IMG/VR virus record: IMGVR_UViG_3300036852_000116
Location: 1 to 55,340 of that record
Reading direction: 5' to 3' (one strand)
DNA: 55,340 bases
Source: a virus
Shown: piece by piece, positions 1 through 8,000 of the stretch
Layout: each line of letters starts with the position of its first letter
Numbering within the stretch: position 1 is the stretch's first letter
Made by a program: the position numbers and the translations under genes
Notes under the pieces: generated by a model
Seen by the model: only the letters and a program-made list of their open reading frames with translations
Told to the model about the DNA's origin: nothing
Database searches by the model: none

Positions 1-2
1 AA

Positions 3-1112
3 GCTAAGGCAATCTCGCAGGCTCCTACTCTGTTTAATCCCAAGACCTTTCTAGAAGTTGAGTCACCTCTACTTTCCAATGCTCCGTCTCTCTTCAATCC
101 AACTACTGTTCCAGGTGCTGTTACGGTAGTAGTGCCACTTCTGGCTCATGGTCATGTAGTTTATAGTTCAGCGGTTGTACCTCCCGTCTCAACTGTGATT
201 GCTCAATTGATTGCAGAAGAGCATACTCTGTTCGATCCTAAGTTACTGCATCAGGTTGCCATACCTCTCTTAGATAATCCGACTAGCTTATTTGATCCAC
301 AGATCACTCAGAAAATAGTTGTAGATTTAGTAAATCAGTCTGGACAACTGTATGATCCTTCAGTAGCCCAGTTGATTACGGCTGAGCTTCTTTCACAGAC
401 TCCACAACTTTTTGATCCAATGGCTTCTCCGGGTGGAGTTACTGTCGTTGCTCAACTCCTCTCTAATGGGAATATTCTATTCGACTTCACTGTTGCTACT
501 GGTATTTCTCTAGTCCAACTGGAACTGCTATCAAATGGGAACAGCTTCTTTGATCCTATTGTCTCTCCCGGTGGAGTTAGTGTAGTAGCACAACTGATCA
601 CTCAAACACCGGTTTTGTTAGACCCACAAGTACTTCAGACCATTGTGGCCCAATTGATTGGTAGCTTGAACACTTTATATGATCCATCAATTTCTGCTGT
701 TGCTCGGGTGGTAACTCAGCTTATCTCACAAGATGGGGTACCATTTGACCCAGAGATCAGCACTACTTCATTCATTGGAGTTGACGACTTAGCTCAGTCA
801 CCAGCGCTCTTATCTCCAATGGTCTTAGCCGGCTCTGTGGTCGTCCAGGCTGGTTCTTTGCAGTCATTGACCAGTCTATATGACCCTACGGTGACCGAGG
901 AACAGTTTGTCCTAGTAGCGATTATAGAGAATCCTGCTTCGTTGGGCAGTCCAAGGGTATTCTTGGGAGTAGTTCCAAGTAACTTCCAGTGGGATTCTAC
1001 TTATGGATTAGCTTCCACAAAGGATGCTGGTCCACCCACTGGCACCTCAGACTTGAAGATTACTGACCAGGCAGAACAGACCGGTCGAGATGATCTGAAG
1101 AGAACTCGCTAG
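3..1112 (+). CDS. Repeat-rich structural protein (partial, 5' end outside window)
   Basis: The reading frame is open to the left edge, so the true start lies before the window and any start called inside it is artificial. About fifteen degenerate repeats of 20-25 residues are visible, each with a core like (S/T)LFDPxV followed by a hydrophobic stretch such as VVAQLIxxN. Similar N-T-L/F-x-P repeats are common in phage structural proteins and probably form a stacked beta structure. The charged C-terminal tail lacks repeats. The gene lies directly before the head-tail connector gene, and the major capsid gene runs off the other end of the window, so it probably sits just downstream of the capsid gene and may be a head fibre or decoration protein. 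That role is inferred from position only. Confidence 0.6.
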   Translation, partial: AKAISQAPTLFNPKTFLEVESPLLSNAPSLFNPTTVPGAVTVVVPLLAHGHVVYSSAVVPPVSTVIAQLIAEEHTLFDPKLLHQVAIPLLDNPTSLFDPQITQKIVVDLVNQSGQLYDPSVAQLITAELLSQTPQLFDPMASPGGVTVVAQLLSNGNILFDFTVATGISLVQLELLSNGNSFFDPIVSPGGVSVVAQLITQTPVLLDPQVLQTIVAQLIGSLNTLYDPSISAVARVVTQLISQDGVPFDPEISTTSFIGVDDLAQSPALLSPMVLAGSVVVQAGSLQSLTSLYDPTVTEEQFVLVAIIENPASLGSPRVFLGVVPSNFQWDSTYGLASTKDAGPPTGTSDLKITDQAEQTGRDDLKRTR

Positions 1113-1120
1113 GAGAACAT

Positions 1121-1723
1121 ATGGCACTCACTCAGATTCAGAGAGTTCGAAATGCGATCTCCGACCGGGCACAACTGCGTCGAGAGAGATTCGATGCAGA
1201 TGGAACGTCGGATAGGTTTAAACTCAAGTATGAACCTGTTAACACAACTCCAGCTCCACAGGTCTGGGCTAACGATGTCTTGCAGACCGAGGGAGTTGAT
1301 TATACAGTAGATTATGAGCACGGGATTATCTCCTTTACCAATGCACCTGCATTGAATGCAAAGCTCATCTTCCAGTACTACGCGGTGGTCTGGACCGATG
1401 TAGAGATTCAAGATTTCCTAGATCAGCATGGAGATGTGGTCAACATCGCGGCCGGACATCTACTCTTCGCATGGTCTGCCGATGTAGCTAAGGTTGCGAA
1501 ACGAGAAACTCTTAGTGGTGGAGGCGGGCTTGGAGCTGTCACTAGAGATACCTCTGTGGCTGCTCGTGAGCTGCGTAATAGCGCACAGGCTCTGCTGGAC
1601 TGGGAGAGAGAATACGGAGCAGAGTCGGGTACTGCGGTTCCAGCTGAGGGCCTGACAGAAGTTCCTTGGACTGAAGCTGCATTTGATGAGATTGAGGAAC
1701 AGCGATGGATTAGGGAGAATTAG
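1121..1723 (+). CDS. Head-tail connector (adaptor) protein
   Basis: A 200-residue protein preceded by an AGGAG ribosome site. The N-terminal half resembles a small beta domain (a DYTVDYEHGIISFTNAP stretch, as in phage proteins that describe a value followed by its span), and the C-terminal half is helical. Its place immediately downstream of the capsid region and upstream of neck and tail-tube genes matches the gp6/gp15-type adaptors that sit under the portal. It is followed without a gap by two more connector genes. The assignment rests on synteny and size more than on a diagnostic motif. Confidence 0.55.
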   Translation: MALTQIQRVRNAISDRAQLRRERFDADGTSDRFKLKYEPVNTTPAPQVWANDVLQTEGVDYTVDYEHGIISFTNAPALNAKLIFQYYAVVWTDVEIQDFLDQHGDVVNIAAGHLLFAWSADVAKVAKRETLSGGGGLGAVTRDTSVAARELRNSAQALLDWEREYGAESGTAVPAEGLTEVPWTEAAFDEIEEQRWIREN

Positions 1724-2251
1724 ATGTTCCAAGAATCTATTGCCAGAGAAACAACTGAGCATCTACGTTCTCACTTATCAGCTTATCTGATTGCTGAAGC
1801 CACTAAGTATACTGGATCAGACAGATTGACCTTGAAGGTTCCTACTATAAGCTCAGAAACTCTGGTAGGTGGAATAATGCAGGTTGATCACAAAGAGCTA
1901 CCTGCTATAGGCATTGACTGTGTTGATAAACAAGATATGCCATCTAACGAGAGTCTTTGTTATTATCAGTATTCTGGAGCAATAGTAGGATTGGTTTCAG
2001 CTAGTTCTTCTAATGAGGTTGACAGACTAGCGAAAAGATATGCTTCAGCGATTGAGCTTTTTATAAAAGATCATCAATACCTTCATCTACTAGAGAAGAC
2101 TGATTATACTCTGCGAGAGTTCTTCTTCACTAGTGTCAACTTCTCTGGTGCTATAGAGCTTACACTCGAAGAAGAAGAACCTCTATGGGTTGATGGGTTC
2201 ACTTACAATGTACTCTGGTTCGCTAGTGAAGATCAGTACAGGCAACACTGA
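1724..2251 (+). CDS. Neck / head closure-like protein
   Basis: A 175-residue protein starting one base after the previous stop and overlapping the next start by one base, so translation is probably coupled. No catalytic or binding motif is seen. In siphovirus gene order the second and third genes between adaptor and tail tube are head-closure and tail-terminator proteins, and this one has the right length. The ending, rich in aromatic residues, resembles the strand-rich end of minor capsid/terminator proteins. Assigned by position. Confidence 0.4.
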   Translation: MFQESIARETTEHLRSHLSAYLIAEATKYTGSDRLTLKVPTISSETLVGGIMQVDHKELPAIGIDCVDKQDMPSNESLCYYQYSGAIVGLVSASSSNEVDRLAKRYASAIELFIKDHQYLHLLEKTDYTLREFFFTSVNFSGAIELTLEEEEPLWVDGFTYNVLWFASEDQYRQH

Positions 2252-2805
2252 TGGCTAGAACAAGTATTGGTCTTACCATCCACGGGGCTCTGAATGCTAA
2301 AGAAAGTGTCATAAGATTCAGGGAAACTACTGGGCAGAGGATTACTCAGGTTCTTCAGGCAGAACTTCCCTTCGCTGAAGAGGGGATGCGCAATGCAATG
2401 CGCTTAGCATACACGGATGGGAGCGGACAGGCTGGAGAATCTATTCGAGGAGAAGTTACTGCCGAAGGAAACAATGCTCGTGTTTCAATCTCTATAGCTA
2501 ACTTCAGGGAAGTCAAATATCTCACTCGCTTAGTGCCTGATTCTGATTTCAGAGCAGAACCATATGTAATCACTGCTCATAAAGAGAGGATGGTATTTTA
2601 CTGGAAGAAACTAGGTAGAGTAGTTGCTCTTAAACAAGTTACTCACCCAGGATTTGGTAGGAAGGGTGATGTTCTTGCCGATAGTGGAGCAGCAGCGATG
2701 TCTAATTTAGGATGGGCTGTAGAGAGGGAAGTAAGATCAGCTGTGGCTGAGGTAACTGCTGGTGGTAGAACATTTAGAGTTAGTGGTCGTCGAGTTCGTG
2801 GATAG
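2251..2805 (+). CDS. HK97 gp10-like tail completion protein
   Basis: A 184-residue protein. The central part has the pattern of the HK97-gp10 family: a helical N-terminus, a block resembling Fyw...G..v..k.VtHPG (here MVFYWKKLGRVVALKQVTHP), then a helical C-terminus. This family caps the tail tube or completes the head-tail joint. It overlaps the upstream gene by one base and is followed by the tail tube gene, which is the usual location. Confidence 0.6.
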   Translation: MARTSIGLTIHGALNAKESVIRFRETTGQRITQVLQAELPFAEEGMRNAMRLAYTDGSGQAGESIRGEVTAEGNNARVSISIANFREVKYLTRLVPDSDFRAEPYVITAHKERMVFYWKKLGRVVALKQVTHPGFGRKGDVLADSGAAAMSNLGWAVEREVRSAVAEVTAGGRTFRVSGRRVRG

Positions 2806-2814
2806 GAGTTATAG

Positions 2815-3441
2815 ATGGCACAGAGAAATGTCCTAGAAAATAGCATCGATCTTTTCAAGACCTTGAGAGGTCCAGCTAAGATCCTTTATGCACCTGGAAC
2901 GTTACCCATGCCGATCATGGCGCACCAAGTGCTTGATCCAACCGGTGGTGCTGCTGCCACTGGGTGGAATACCTTCGGCCTAACCCGTGGTGGGATCAAC
3001 GTTGCTAAGAACCTCGACATTGCAGTTCGTGATGACGTAGACCAGATCATCGGTGCATACGATCAGGATGTCACCGACCGTTCTTACCAGCTCACGACTC
3101 AGCTGGCCGAGGTGCTTGATCGAGTACAGATGGGTATCGCCTTCGATATGGGCCTCCCAACTGTGGTTTCTACCGTGGCTCCGACTCAGGTTATGATCCC
3201 GCTTGATAGTGGATCTAACAAGACCACAGAACGGCGGATGGCAGTTGTTTATCCGAAGGCTGAAGCTGGAAAGGTTCTCGCTTTCGTCTTCCGTCGAGCA
3301 GCTATTTCTGGTGGTGAGAAGGTCTTCCGGTTCGACAAGAACGATCCGGCTAGCCCACCGCTTGAGTTCCGTGCATTCCCAGAGATCTCTACGGCCATTG
3401 ATCCAATGGATGCGTACGGTCGCTGGTACGAGATCATCTAG
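2815..3441 (+). CDS. Major tail (tube) protein
   Basis: A 208-residue protein that should polymerise into the tail tube. It lies directly before the tail assembly chaperone pair and the tape measure gene, the standard place. The sequence is beta-rich with a long central helix, lacks Cys, and contains the pattern D(x)IIGAYDQDVTDRSYQLTT typical of tube proteins in which an early strand carries the TERSYxLTxQ-like motif. Codon choice is visibly more G/C-ending than in the neighbouring genes, as expected for a very highly expressed protein. A GGAG site precedes the start. Confidence 0.75.
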   Translation: MAQRNVLENSIDLFKTLRGPAKILYAPGTLPMPIMAHQVLDPTGGAAATGWNTFGLTRGGINVAKNLDIAVRDDVDQIIGAYDQDVTDRSYQLTTQLAEVLDRVQMGIAFDMGLPTVVSTVAPTQVMIPLDSGSNKTTERRMAVVYPKAEAGKVLAFVFRRAAISGGEKVFRFDKNDPASPPLEFRAFPEISTAIDPMDAYGRWYEII

Positions 3442-3449
3442 GAGGAGAA

Positions 3450-3980
3450 ATGTCAGAGCGGCGGCAAGCTCATCGCAGAGAATCAATTGAAGTTGGAGTT
3501 CGGGAGAGGGTGGTAGAGGCACGCCCTCTTCCGTGGATGAAGCGTAATGATCTTGGTAATGAGATCATGAGGCAATACTCCGACATGTTGAACTCTACGC
3601 TAAGAGCATATGTGGATGATCGGACTGACCAGAAAGATTCTGAGTCACCTGTAGTACCACAGCTTGAGATTTATCTGAATGATAAGATCAGAGACCCAGG
3701 AACTGTAGTTCGTTTGGGTTATCCAGATTACCACAATACAGAAGAGGATACAAAGTTCTTTGAGGAGCTGGAATACCCGGAGATGCTAGAATTGATCTAT
3801 GCATCTTTAGATGTAAATCAGCTTGAATCTCTTCGGGAGCTTGTAGACCCAAACGCGACCGCCCCGGAGAAGAATGGTGGAGCAAATTCTCCGGGGGAGG
3901 ATCAGAACGATACTCCGAGTCAGCCGTCTACTCCAGGCTCATCCTCGCAGGGGTCAGAAGAAGCGACATCCTCGAGCTAA
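3450..3980 (+). CDS. Tail assembly chaperone, upstream frame (gpG-like)
   Basis: A 176-residue acidic protein between tail tube and tape measure genes. The C-terminus is a low-complexity tail rich in Ser, Pro and Glu, as in the first product of gpG/gpGT-type chaperone pairs that hold the tape measure protein during tail assembly. A run of five G at 3893-3897 is a possible -1 slip site. From there the -1 frame stays open into the downstream small ORF ending at 4168, so a longer fusion product is likely. A GGAGGAG site precedes the start. Confidence 0.65.
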   Translation: MSERRQAHRRESIEVGVRERVVEARPLPWMKRNDLGNEIMRQYSDMLNSTLRAYVDDRTDQKDSESPVVPQLEIYLNDKIRDPGTVVRLGYPDYHNTEEDTKFFEELEYPEMLELIYASLDVNQLESLRELVDPNATAPEKNGGANSPGEDQNDTPSQPSTPGSSSQGSEEATSSS

Positions 3981-3994
3981 CTTTCGGGGAGATT

Positions 3995-4168
3995 ATGGCG
4001 TTAGAGTCAGAATTCGATCGACAGATCTGGGATGAGAGATGGTGGCTCTTTGCTCAGAAATCAGATAAGGTGATGGAAACCTATCAAGAACTCGTGGCTG
4101 AGAAGGGTGAAGCCCCACCGAATCTAGATGAATTACCCGCGGATAGAAAAGCGTGGTATAGAGCATGA
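3995..4168 (+). CDS. Tail assembly chaperone, downstream frame (gpT-like)
   Basis: A 57-residue ORF (MALESEFDRQIWDERWW...) in the -1 frame relative to the upstream chaperone gene, ending four bases into the tape measure start (ATGA overlap). Its frame is open well upstream of the ATG, back past 3896, and that upstream translation (ILELTFGEIMALES) reads like natural protein. This suggests it is normally made as the C-terminal part of a frameshift fusion rather than from its own ATG. A weak GGGGAG is present before the ATG, so independent initiation is not excluded. Confidence 0.6.
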   Translation: MALESEFDRQIWDERWWLFAQKSDKVMETYQELVAEKGEAPPNLDELPADRKAWYRA

Positions 4169-6936
4169 CATTCAGATCACAATATCAGAGGAACGTAACT
4201 GGTCGTGGACCAGTAGATACTGGACCCCCCCGAACTAATACTGGGCTTACTGGCCTCGGTGCAGTTGGTGGTGCTACAGGTGTTGGTGCTGGAGCACTAC
4301 GAGTTATTGTAGAGTTCTTGACCCAGTACGATTCTAAAGAGCTCAAGAGACTAGAAGCTGAACTGGATAAACTCCAGCGACGCGAAGATCGTAATAATAC
4401 TCGGGCTGCTACATTTCGTAAGCAAGAAGCACAAGCTCAAGGTGCACTAACCCGTCTTCAGAACATCCAGGAGAGAGCTCGGTTAAGCTTTACTAGGGAT
4501 CAACAAAAAGAGATTAAAACAATTCGGGACTTAGAAAGATCTAGGGCCCAGAATAGTGTAAGAGATGCTAACATTCAGAAAGGTCTTCTTGCTCAGCAGA
4601 CGGGGTTTCGCAAGGCGGAGATTTCACAGTTAATCAATGCTGATCGTATAGAAGCTAGAGCTGCAGAACGCAAAGCCCGTTCTGGAGAACTCCTTGCACG
4701 AGTCGAATCCAGGATTACTCAGAATCAAAAGCAACAAACCGTATTCCAGCAACAGATTGCTAGGGCCCAAGCTCTTAGAGCAAATCTGGCCCCGAAACTA
4801 GGCGCTCTTGCGTTGGGAGCTGTGGGTGGTGTTTTCGGTGGAGCTGTTGTTGGGTTAGGATTCGTAGCTGCTCAGGCCCTGATCGATGCTATTGGTCAGG
4901 GTCTTAAGGATATGATTGATCCTGCCAACAAGGCTAGAGAAGCTCTGAAGGGTGTTGCTGATAGTATTGATAAGATTGCAGAGAAAGAGGGACTAACAAC
5001 TCTAGAGGCTACAAGGCAGTTCTTGGATGAACTAGGTCCAGCTGCCGCTGGTGTGAGTGATGATTTCCTAGCTCAGGCTCTGGCAACACAGCAACTCACA
5101 GAAGATACTGAGAAATTAGCCGCTGTTCTAGAGATTGTTAGGCAGCTTGAAAATCTACAAACTGGTGCAGTTAAGAAGCTAGTAGAGCAACTAGTAGCCG
5201 CTCAGGTTGCTGGTAGGGCAAGATTTGGCGTAGCAGCTAACATCATGCAAGCTTATGCAGATCCTTCAAGCATCAGGCTTAACGCTCAAGAACAAGCAAT
5301 CCTTGATACTGTACTTAAGCAACTGGGTGCATCTTCTGATCGTGCTGCCAATGCTCAAGCTCGTCTAGCCGCAGAGGAACGTGCAGCTGCAAGTGCTGCG
5401 GCTTTGAATGCCGTGATGCAAGATCGTCTGGTCAGTAAGCTTCAAAGTCTTAGTGGACTACGGGTTACTGGTTTACGAGATCAACTGGATGCTCTATCAA
5501 GTGCTGGACCGGGTCCTAGAACTCGAGCCCTCGAGTCTCAACTAGAGGGCATGGCCGAGGCTCAGGCTCAGATGGCCTATAGTTCTCAGCTCGCTCAAAT
5601 TCAAGAAGAGAGGTCTTTAGTTCTCCTCGAACAGAGAATTAGATTCCAGGGCCAGTCTGTGGCACTTGATCAGCTTTCTGCTCGTGGTCAGCTTGTAGCC
5701 ATTGATGCTCGTATTGAAGCTTTGAATAGGGCGGGAGAAGCTGAAAAAGAACAACTTGAGATTATCAACGGTCGTATAAGCGCTCTACGCAAAGAAGACC
5801 AGGTTCAGGATAAGAGGGATCAAGAAGCTCTATCAGTCTACGATAAGCAGATTGAAGCACTTCGTGAAAGAGCCGATGAACAAGATAGGTTCAATAGACT
5901 TCTTGATCTACAATACAGACTAAGCCAACCTATCAAACGACAAGAAGGTGAGTCAATTGGTGGATTCATCTCTCGTCGCGCGAATGAGACTCGGGCACTG
6001 CTCGCAGAACAAGCAGCTCTAGGTCGTACTAATCAGGTCGATGCAATCCAAGGAGCTAGAGACGAACTAGAGGCCCAGCAGGAAGTTGCTAACGCAACCA
6101 GGGAATCTGCCATCGAGGCAATGGAGCTTGAAGCTGAGCAACTTCAGGCCACTCTGGAGAGGATTGACAAGGCCCGACAAGCAGAGATTCGGGCTCTTAA
6201 TGATCACCGAGAACAGCTACAGCTAGAAGTTAGACTCCAAGAACTGGCCGAGCAAGAGAAGCAACTCGCTGCTCAAGAAACTGCTCGGGTACAAACTAAG
6301 GCTATTCAAACTGCTCTAGCAAAGGCTCAGGAAGCTGACCGGAAGGCTGTAGAGTCTAGACGAAGAGCTATCCAAGAGCAGATAGATGCTGAGGAGAGAA
6401 AACTCGAGCAGTTACTCAAGTGGACTGATGTTGAGAATATAGAAAGATTGAAGGCAGCCATTGCTGGAGCTCATAGTTATGGGGAAGTGCAAGCCATTAT
6501 TGGTGAAGTAGCTGGGGCTAAGAGAGTTCTTGGGGAACTAAGAGCCCTCGTGGCTGCTGGAGTTCTACCCTACAACTTCGTCAGCGATAGGATTGCTAAC
6601 CTTGTTCAACTAATTAGACTCGCCGAGAATCGAATGGCTAGTTTCGTTGGTAGAGGACCTAGAATTCCAACAGCTCCTAGACCTATGGCACAGGGTGGTG
6701 TGTTCATGTTGAGCAACGCAAATAACAATCCATTCAGTGCCAATATCAAAACTGGTGAAGAGGGTCATGAGTTGGGTGTAATCATCCCCAATAGGTTGAC
6801 TAACATGATCACTGGTATGTTGGGCAACAGACCGCCTCCTATGAGCTTTGTGGTTAATCGATCTGATGATCCTTTCAGAGACAAGAGTAGATTTGGACGA
6901 GTGGTTAGACAAGCTCTGAGTGAGGCTTTGGACTGA
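4165..6936 (+). CDS. Tape measure protein
   Basis: A 923-residue protein that sets tail length and is ejected at infection. It is dominated by long Gln/Glu/Arg/Ala-rich coiled coil (about residues 60-210 and 480-790). A Gly/Ala-rich hydrophobic segment near residues 213-240 could span a membrane. At roughly 1.5 angstrom per residue it predicts a tail near 140 nm, so a siphovirus. It follows the chaperone pair with an ATGA overlap and precedes tail tip genes. The C-terminal part (GEEGHELGVIIP motif) is the short globular end found in many tape measure proteins. Confidence 0.92.
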   Translation: MTFRSQYQRNVTGRGPVDTGPPRTNTGLTGLGAVGGATGVGAGALRVIVEFLTQYDSKELKRLEAELDKLQRREDRNNTRAATFRKQEAQAQGALTRLQNIQERARLSFTRDQQKEIKTIRDLERSRAQNSVRDANIQKGLLAQQTGFRKAEISQLINADRIEARAAERKARSGELLARVESRITQNQKQQTVFQQQIARAQALRANLAPKLGALALGAVGGVFGGAVVGLGFVAAQALIDAIGQGLKDMIDPANKAREALKGVADSIDKIAEKEGLTTLEATRQFLDELGPAAAGVSDDFLAQALATQQLTEDTEKLAAVLEIVRQLENLQTGAVKKLVEQLVAAQVAGRARFGVAANIMQAYADPSSIRLNAQEQAILDTVLKQLGASSDRAANAQARLAAEERAAASAAALNAVMQDRLVSKLQSLSGLRVTGLRDQLDALSSAGPGPRTRALESQLEGMAEAQAQMAYSSQLAQIQEERSLVLLEQRIRFQGQSVALDQLSARGQLVAIDARIEALNRAGEAEKEQLEIINGRISALRKEDQVQDKRDQEALSVYDKQIEALRERADEQDRFNRLLDLQYRLSQPIKRQEGESIGGFISRRANETRALLAEQAALGRTNQVDAIQGARDELEAQQEVANATRESAIEAMELEAEQLQATLERIDKARQAEIRALNDHREQLQLEVRLQELAEQEKQLAAQETARVQTKAIQTALAKAQEADRKAVESRRRAIQEQIDAEERKLEQLLKWTDVENIERLKAAIAGAHSYGEVQAIIGEVAGAKRVLGELRALVAAGVLPYNFVSDRIANLVQLIRLAENRMASFVGRGPRIPTAPRPMAQGGVFMLSNANNNPFSANIKTGEEGHELGVIIPNRLTNMITGMLGNRPPPMSFVVNRSDDPFRDKSRFGRVVRQALSEALD

Positions 6937-7382
6937 TGGCAGATCAGAATAAGCTTACACTTTCTCACGCTACATATCTTGGTCCATCTGGAGCTACTGC
7001 AGCTGCTACGTATCAGTTCATGACTAAGGGATATAAACCACCTGCGGAAACTCGTCATATAGACTCTGATATTGTTCACAACCAAAATGGTAGATTTAAG
7101 TACGTCTACGATAATGGTGGTGGGTTCCGCAGGTGGAATACATTCCAAGTGAGCTGTCAACAAGCATTCCAAGCTATCCTTGGAGCAAATGCGCAGCAGC
7201 AGTACGATAGACTCAGAGAGATGTGGGTCCACAAGGGCGTTCTAGGCATGACAATTTTGGGGGATACATATAGCGTCCACTGGGCTCAGGATCCTATGGA
7301 GCCAGCGTTTGTTCCACAATTCCCAGTAGAAGTGGGTGGCATAGTTGAGAGAGACATCAGTGTCCAGTTCGAGGAAGCCTGA
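6936..7382 (+). CDS. Distal tail / tail tip protein
   Basis: A 148-residue protein overlapping the tape measure stop by one base and the next start by one base. No recognised motif beyond a beta-rich pattern (RWNTFQVSC, VHWAQDPMEPAFVPQFP). In siphoviruses the gene after the tape measure encodes the distal tail ring (Dit) that joins the tube to the baseplate. This one is short for a complete Dit and may correspond to its ring domain only. Confidence 0.5.
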   Translation: MADQNKLTLSHATYLGPSGATAAATYQFMTKGYKPPAETRHIDSDIVHNQNGRFKYVYDNGGGFRRWNTFQVSCQQAFQAILGANAQQQYDRLREMWVHKGVLGMTILGDTYSVHWAQDPMEPAFVPQFPVEVGGIVERDISVQFEEA

Positions 7383-7999
7383 TGGCTGGTAATACAAACT
7401 TCCCAACTGCTTTAGATGATGACAGTTCACTCCTAGATGTAACTGATGGTGTTAGTAGCCTACAGGCTGTGCACCACAATAATCTGAAAGAAGCTGTCAA
7501 GGCTATTCAAGCTAAGCTAGGTATTCGTCTCACAGACGCACCCACTACGATAGACTTCCGACTTGGTAACGCCACAGCTGGTCATCGACATGATGGAGCT
7601 TCTGGTCAGGGTCCAGTAATCAATGCTACCGTAGTCTCGGGACTAGAACGTAGATTTACTCAAGACATCCAGATTCGTGGCACCTCCGTGGTGGGTAGCA
7701 ATCTTGCTAACCCCATCACCTTTGGTCGAACCATGCAGATTGAGAGTGTTTCTGGAGTTCTACGCCGCGGTCCATCTGGAGCTACAGCTGCATTCATTGC
7801 TAGAGTCGGACCAACTCATGTGTTTGGTGCCTCCGTGGGTTTAGGTATTCGCTTTGCTCCCGGTGCCACAAGATATGGTCAGCCTTCTCCAAACTTGGGA
7901 ACCTATCCGAGTGGTGCGATTATTACCCTGGATGCTGAAGCAGTGGGTAGCAGCGCACCAGGTGAGGATCTGTCAGTAGTCTTCGTTTTCAGGGATTGA
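7382..7999 (+). CDS. Tail fibre / tip protein with HRHDG motif
   Basis: A 205-residue protein. The N-terminal 45 residues (FPTALDDDSSLL, then AVHHNNLKEAVKAIQAKLG) match the start of many phage tail spike and fibre proteins: a disordered lead followed by a helix that trimerises the fibre. A short HRHDGASG-like motif follows, often found at the hinge before the distal domain. The C-terminal half is a beta-rich tip. It overlaps the upstream stop by one base and belongs to the tail tip operon. Confidence 0.6.
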   Translation: MAGNTNFPTALDDDSSLLDVTDGVSSLQAVHHNNLKEAVKAIQAKLGIRLTDAPTTIDFRLGNATAGHRHDGASGQGPVINATVVSGLERRFTQDIQIRGTSVVGSNLANPITFGRTMQIESVSGVLRRGPSGATAAFIARVGPTHVFGASVGLGIRFAPGATRYGQPSPNLGTYPSGAIITLDAEAVGSSAPGEDLSVVFVFRD

Positions 8000-8000
8000 T

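Noticed and set aside
132-1112. Internal start at 132 for the repeat protein
   Set aside because: The same frame is open to the window edge and the repeats continue upstream, so the start is an edge artefact.
3450-3522. Minus-strand ORFs opposite the tail tube and chaperone genes
   Set aside because: They lie entirely opposite strongly supported structural genes and have no ribosome sites.
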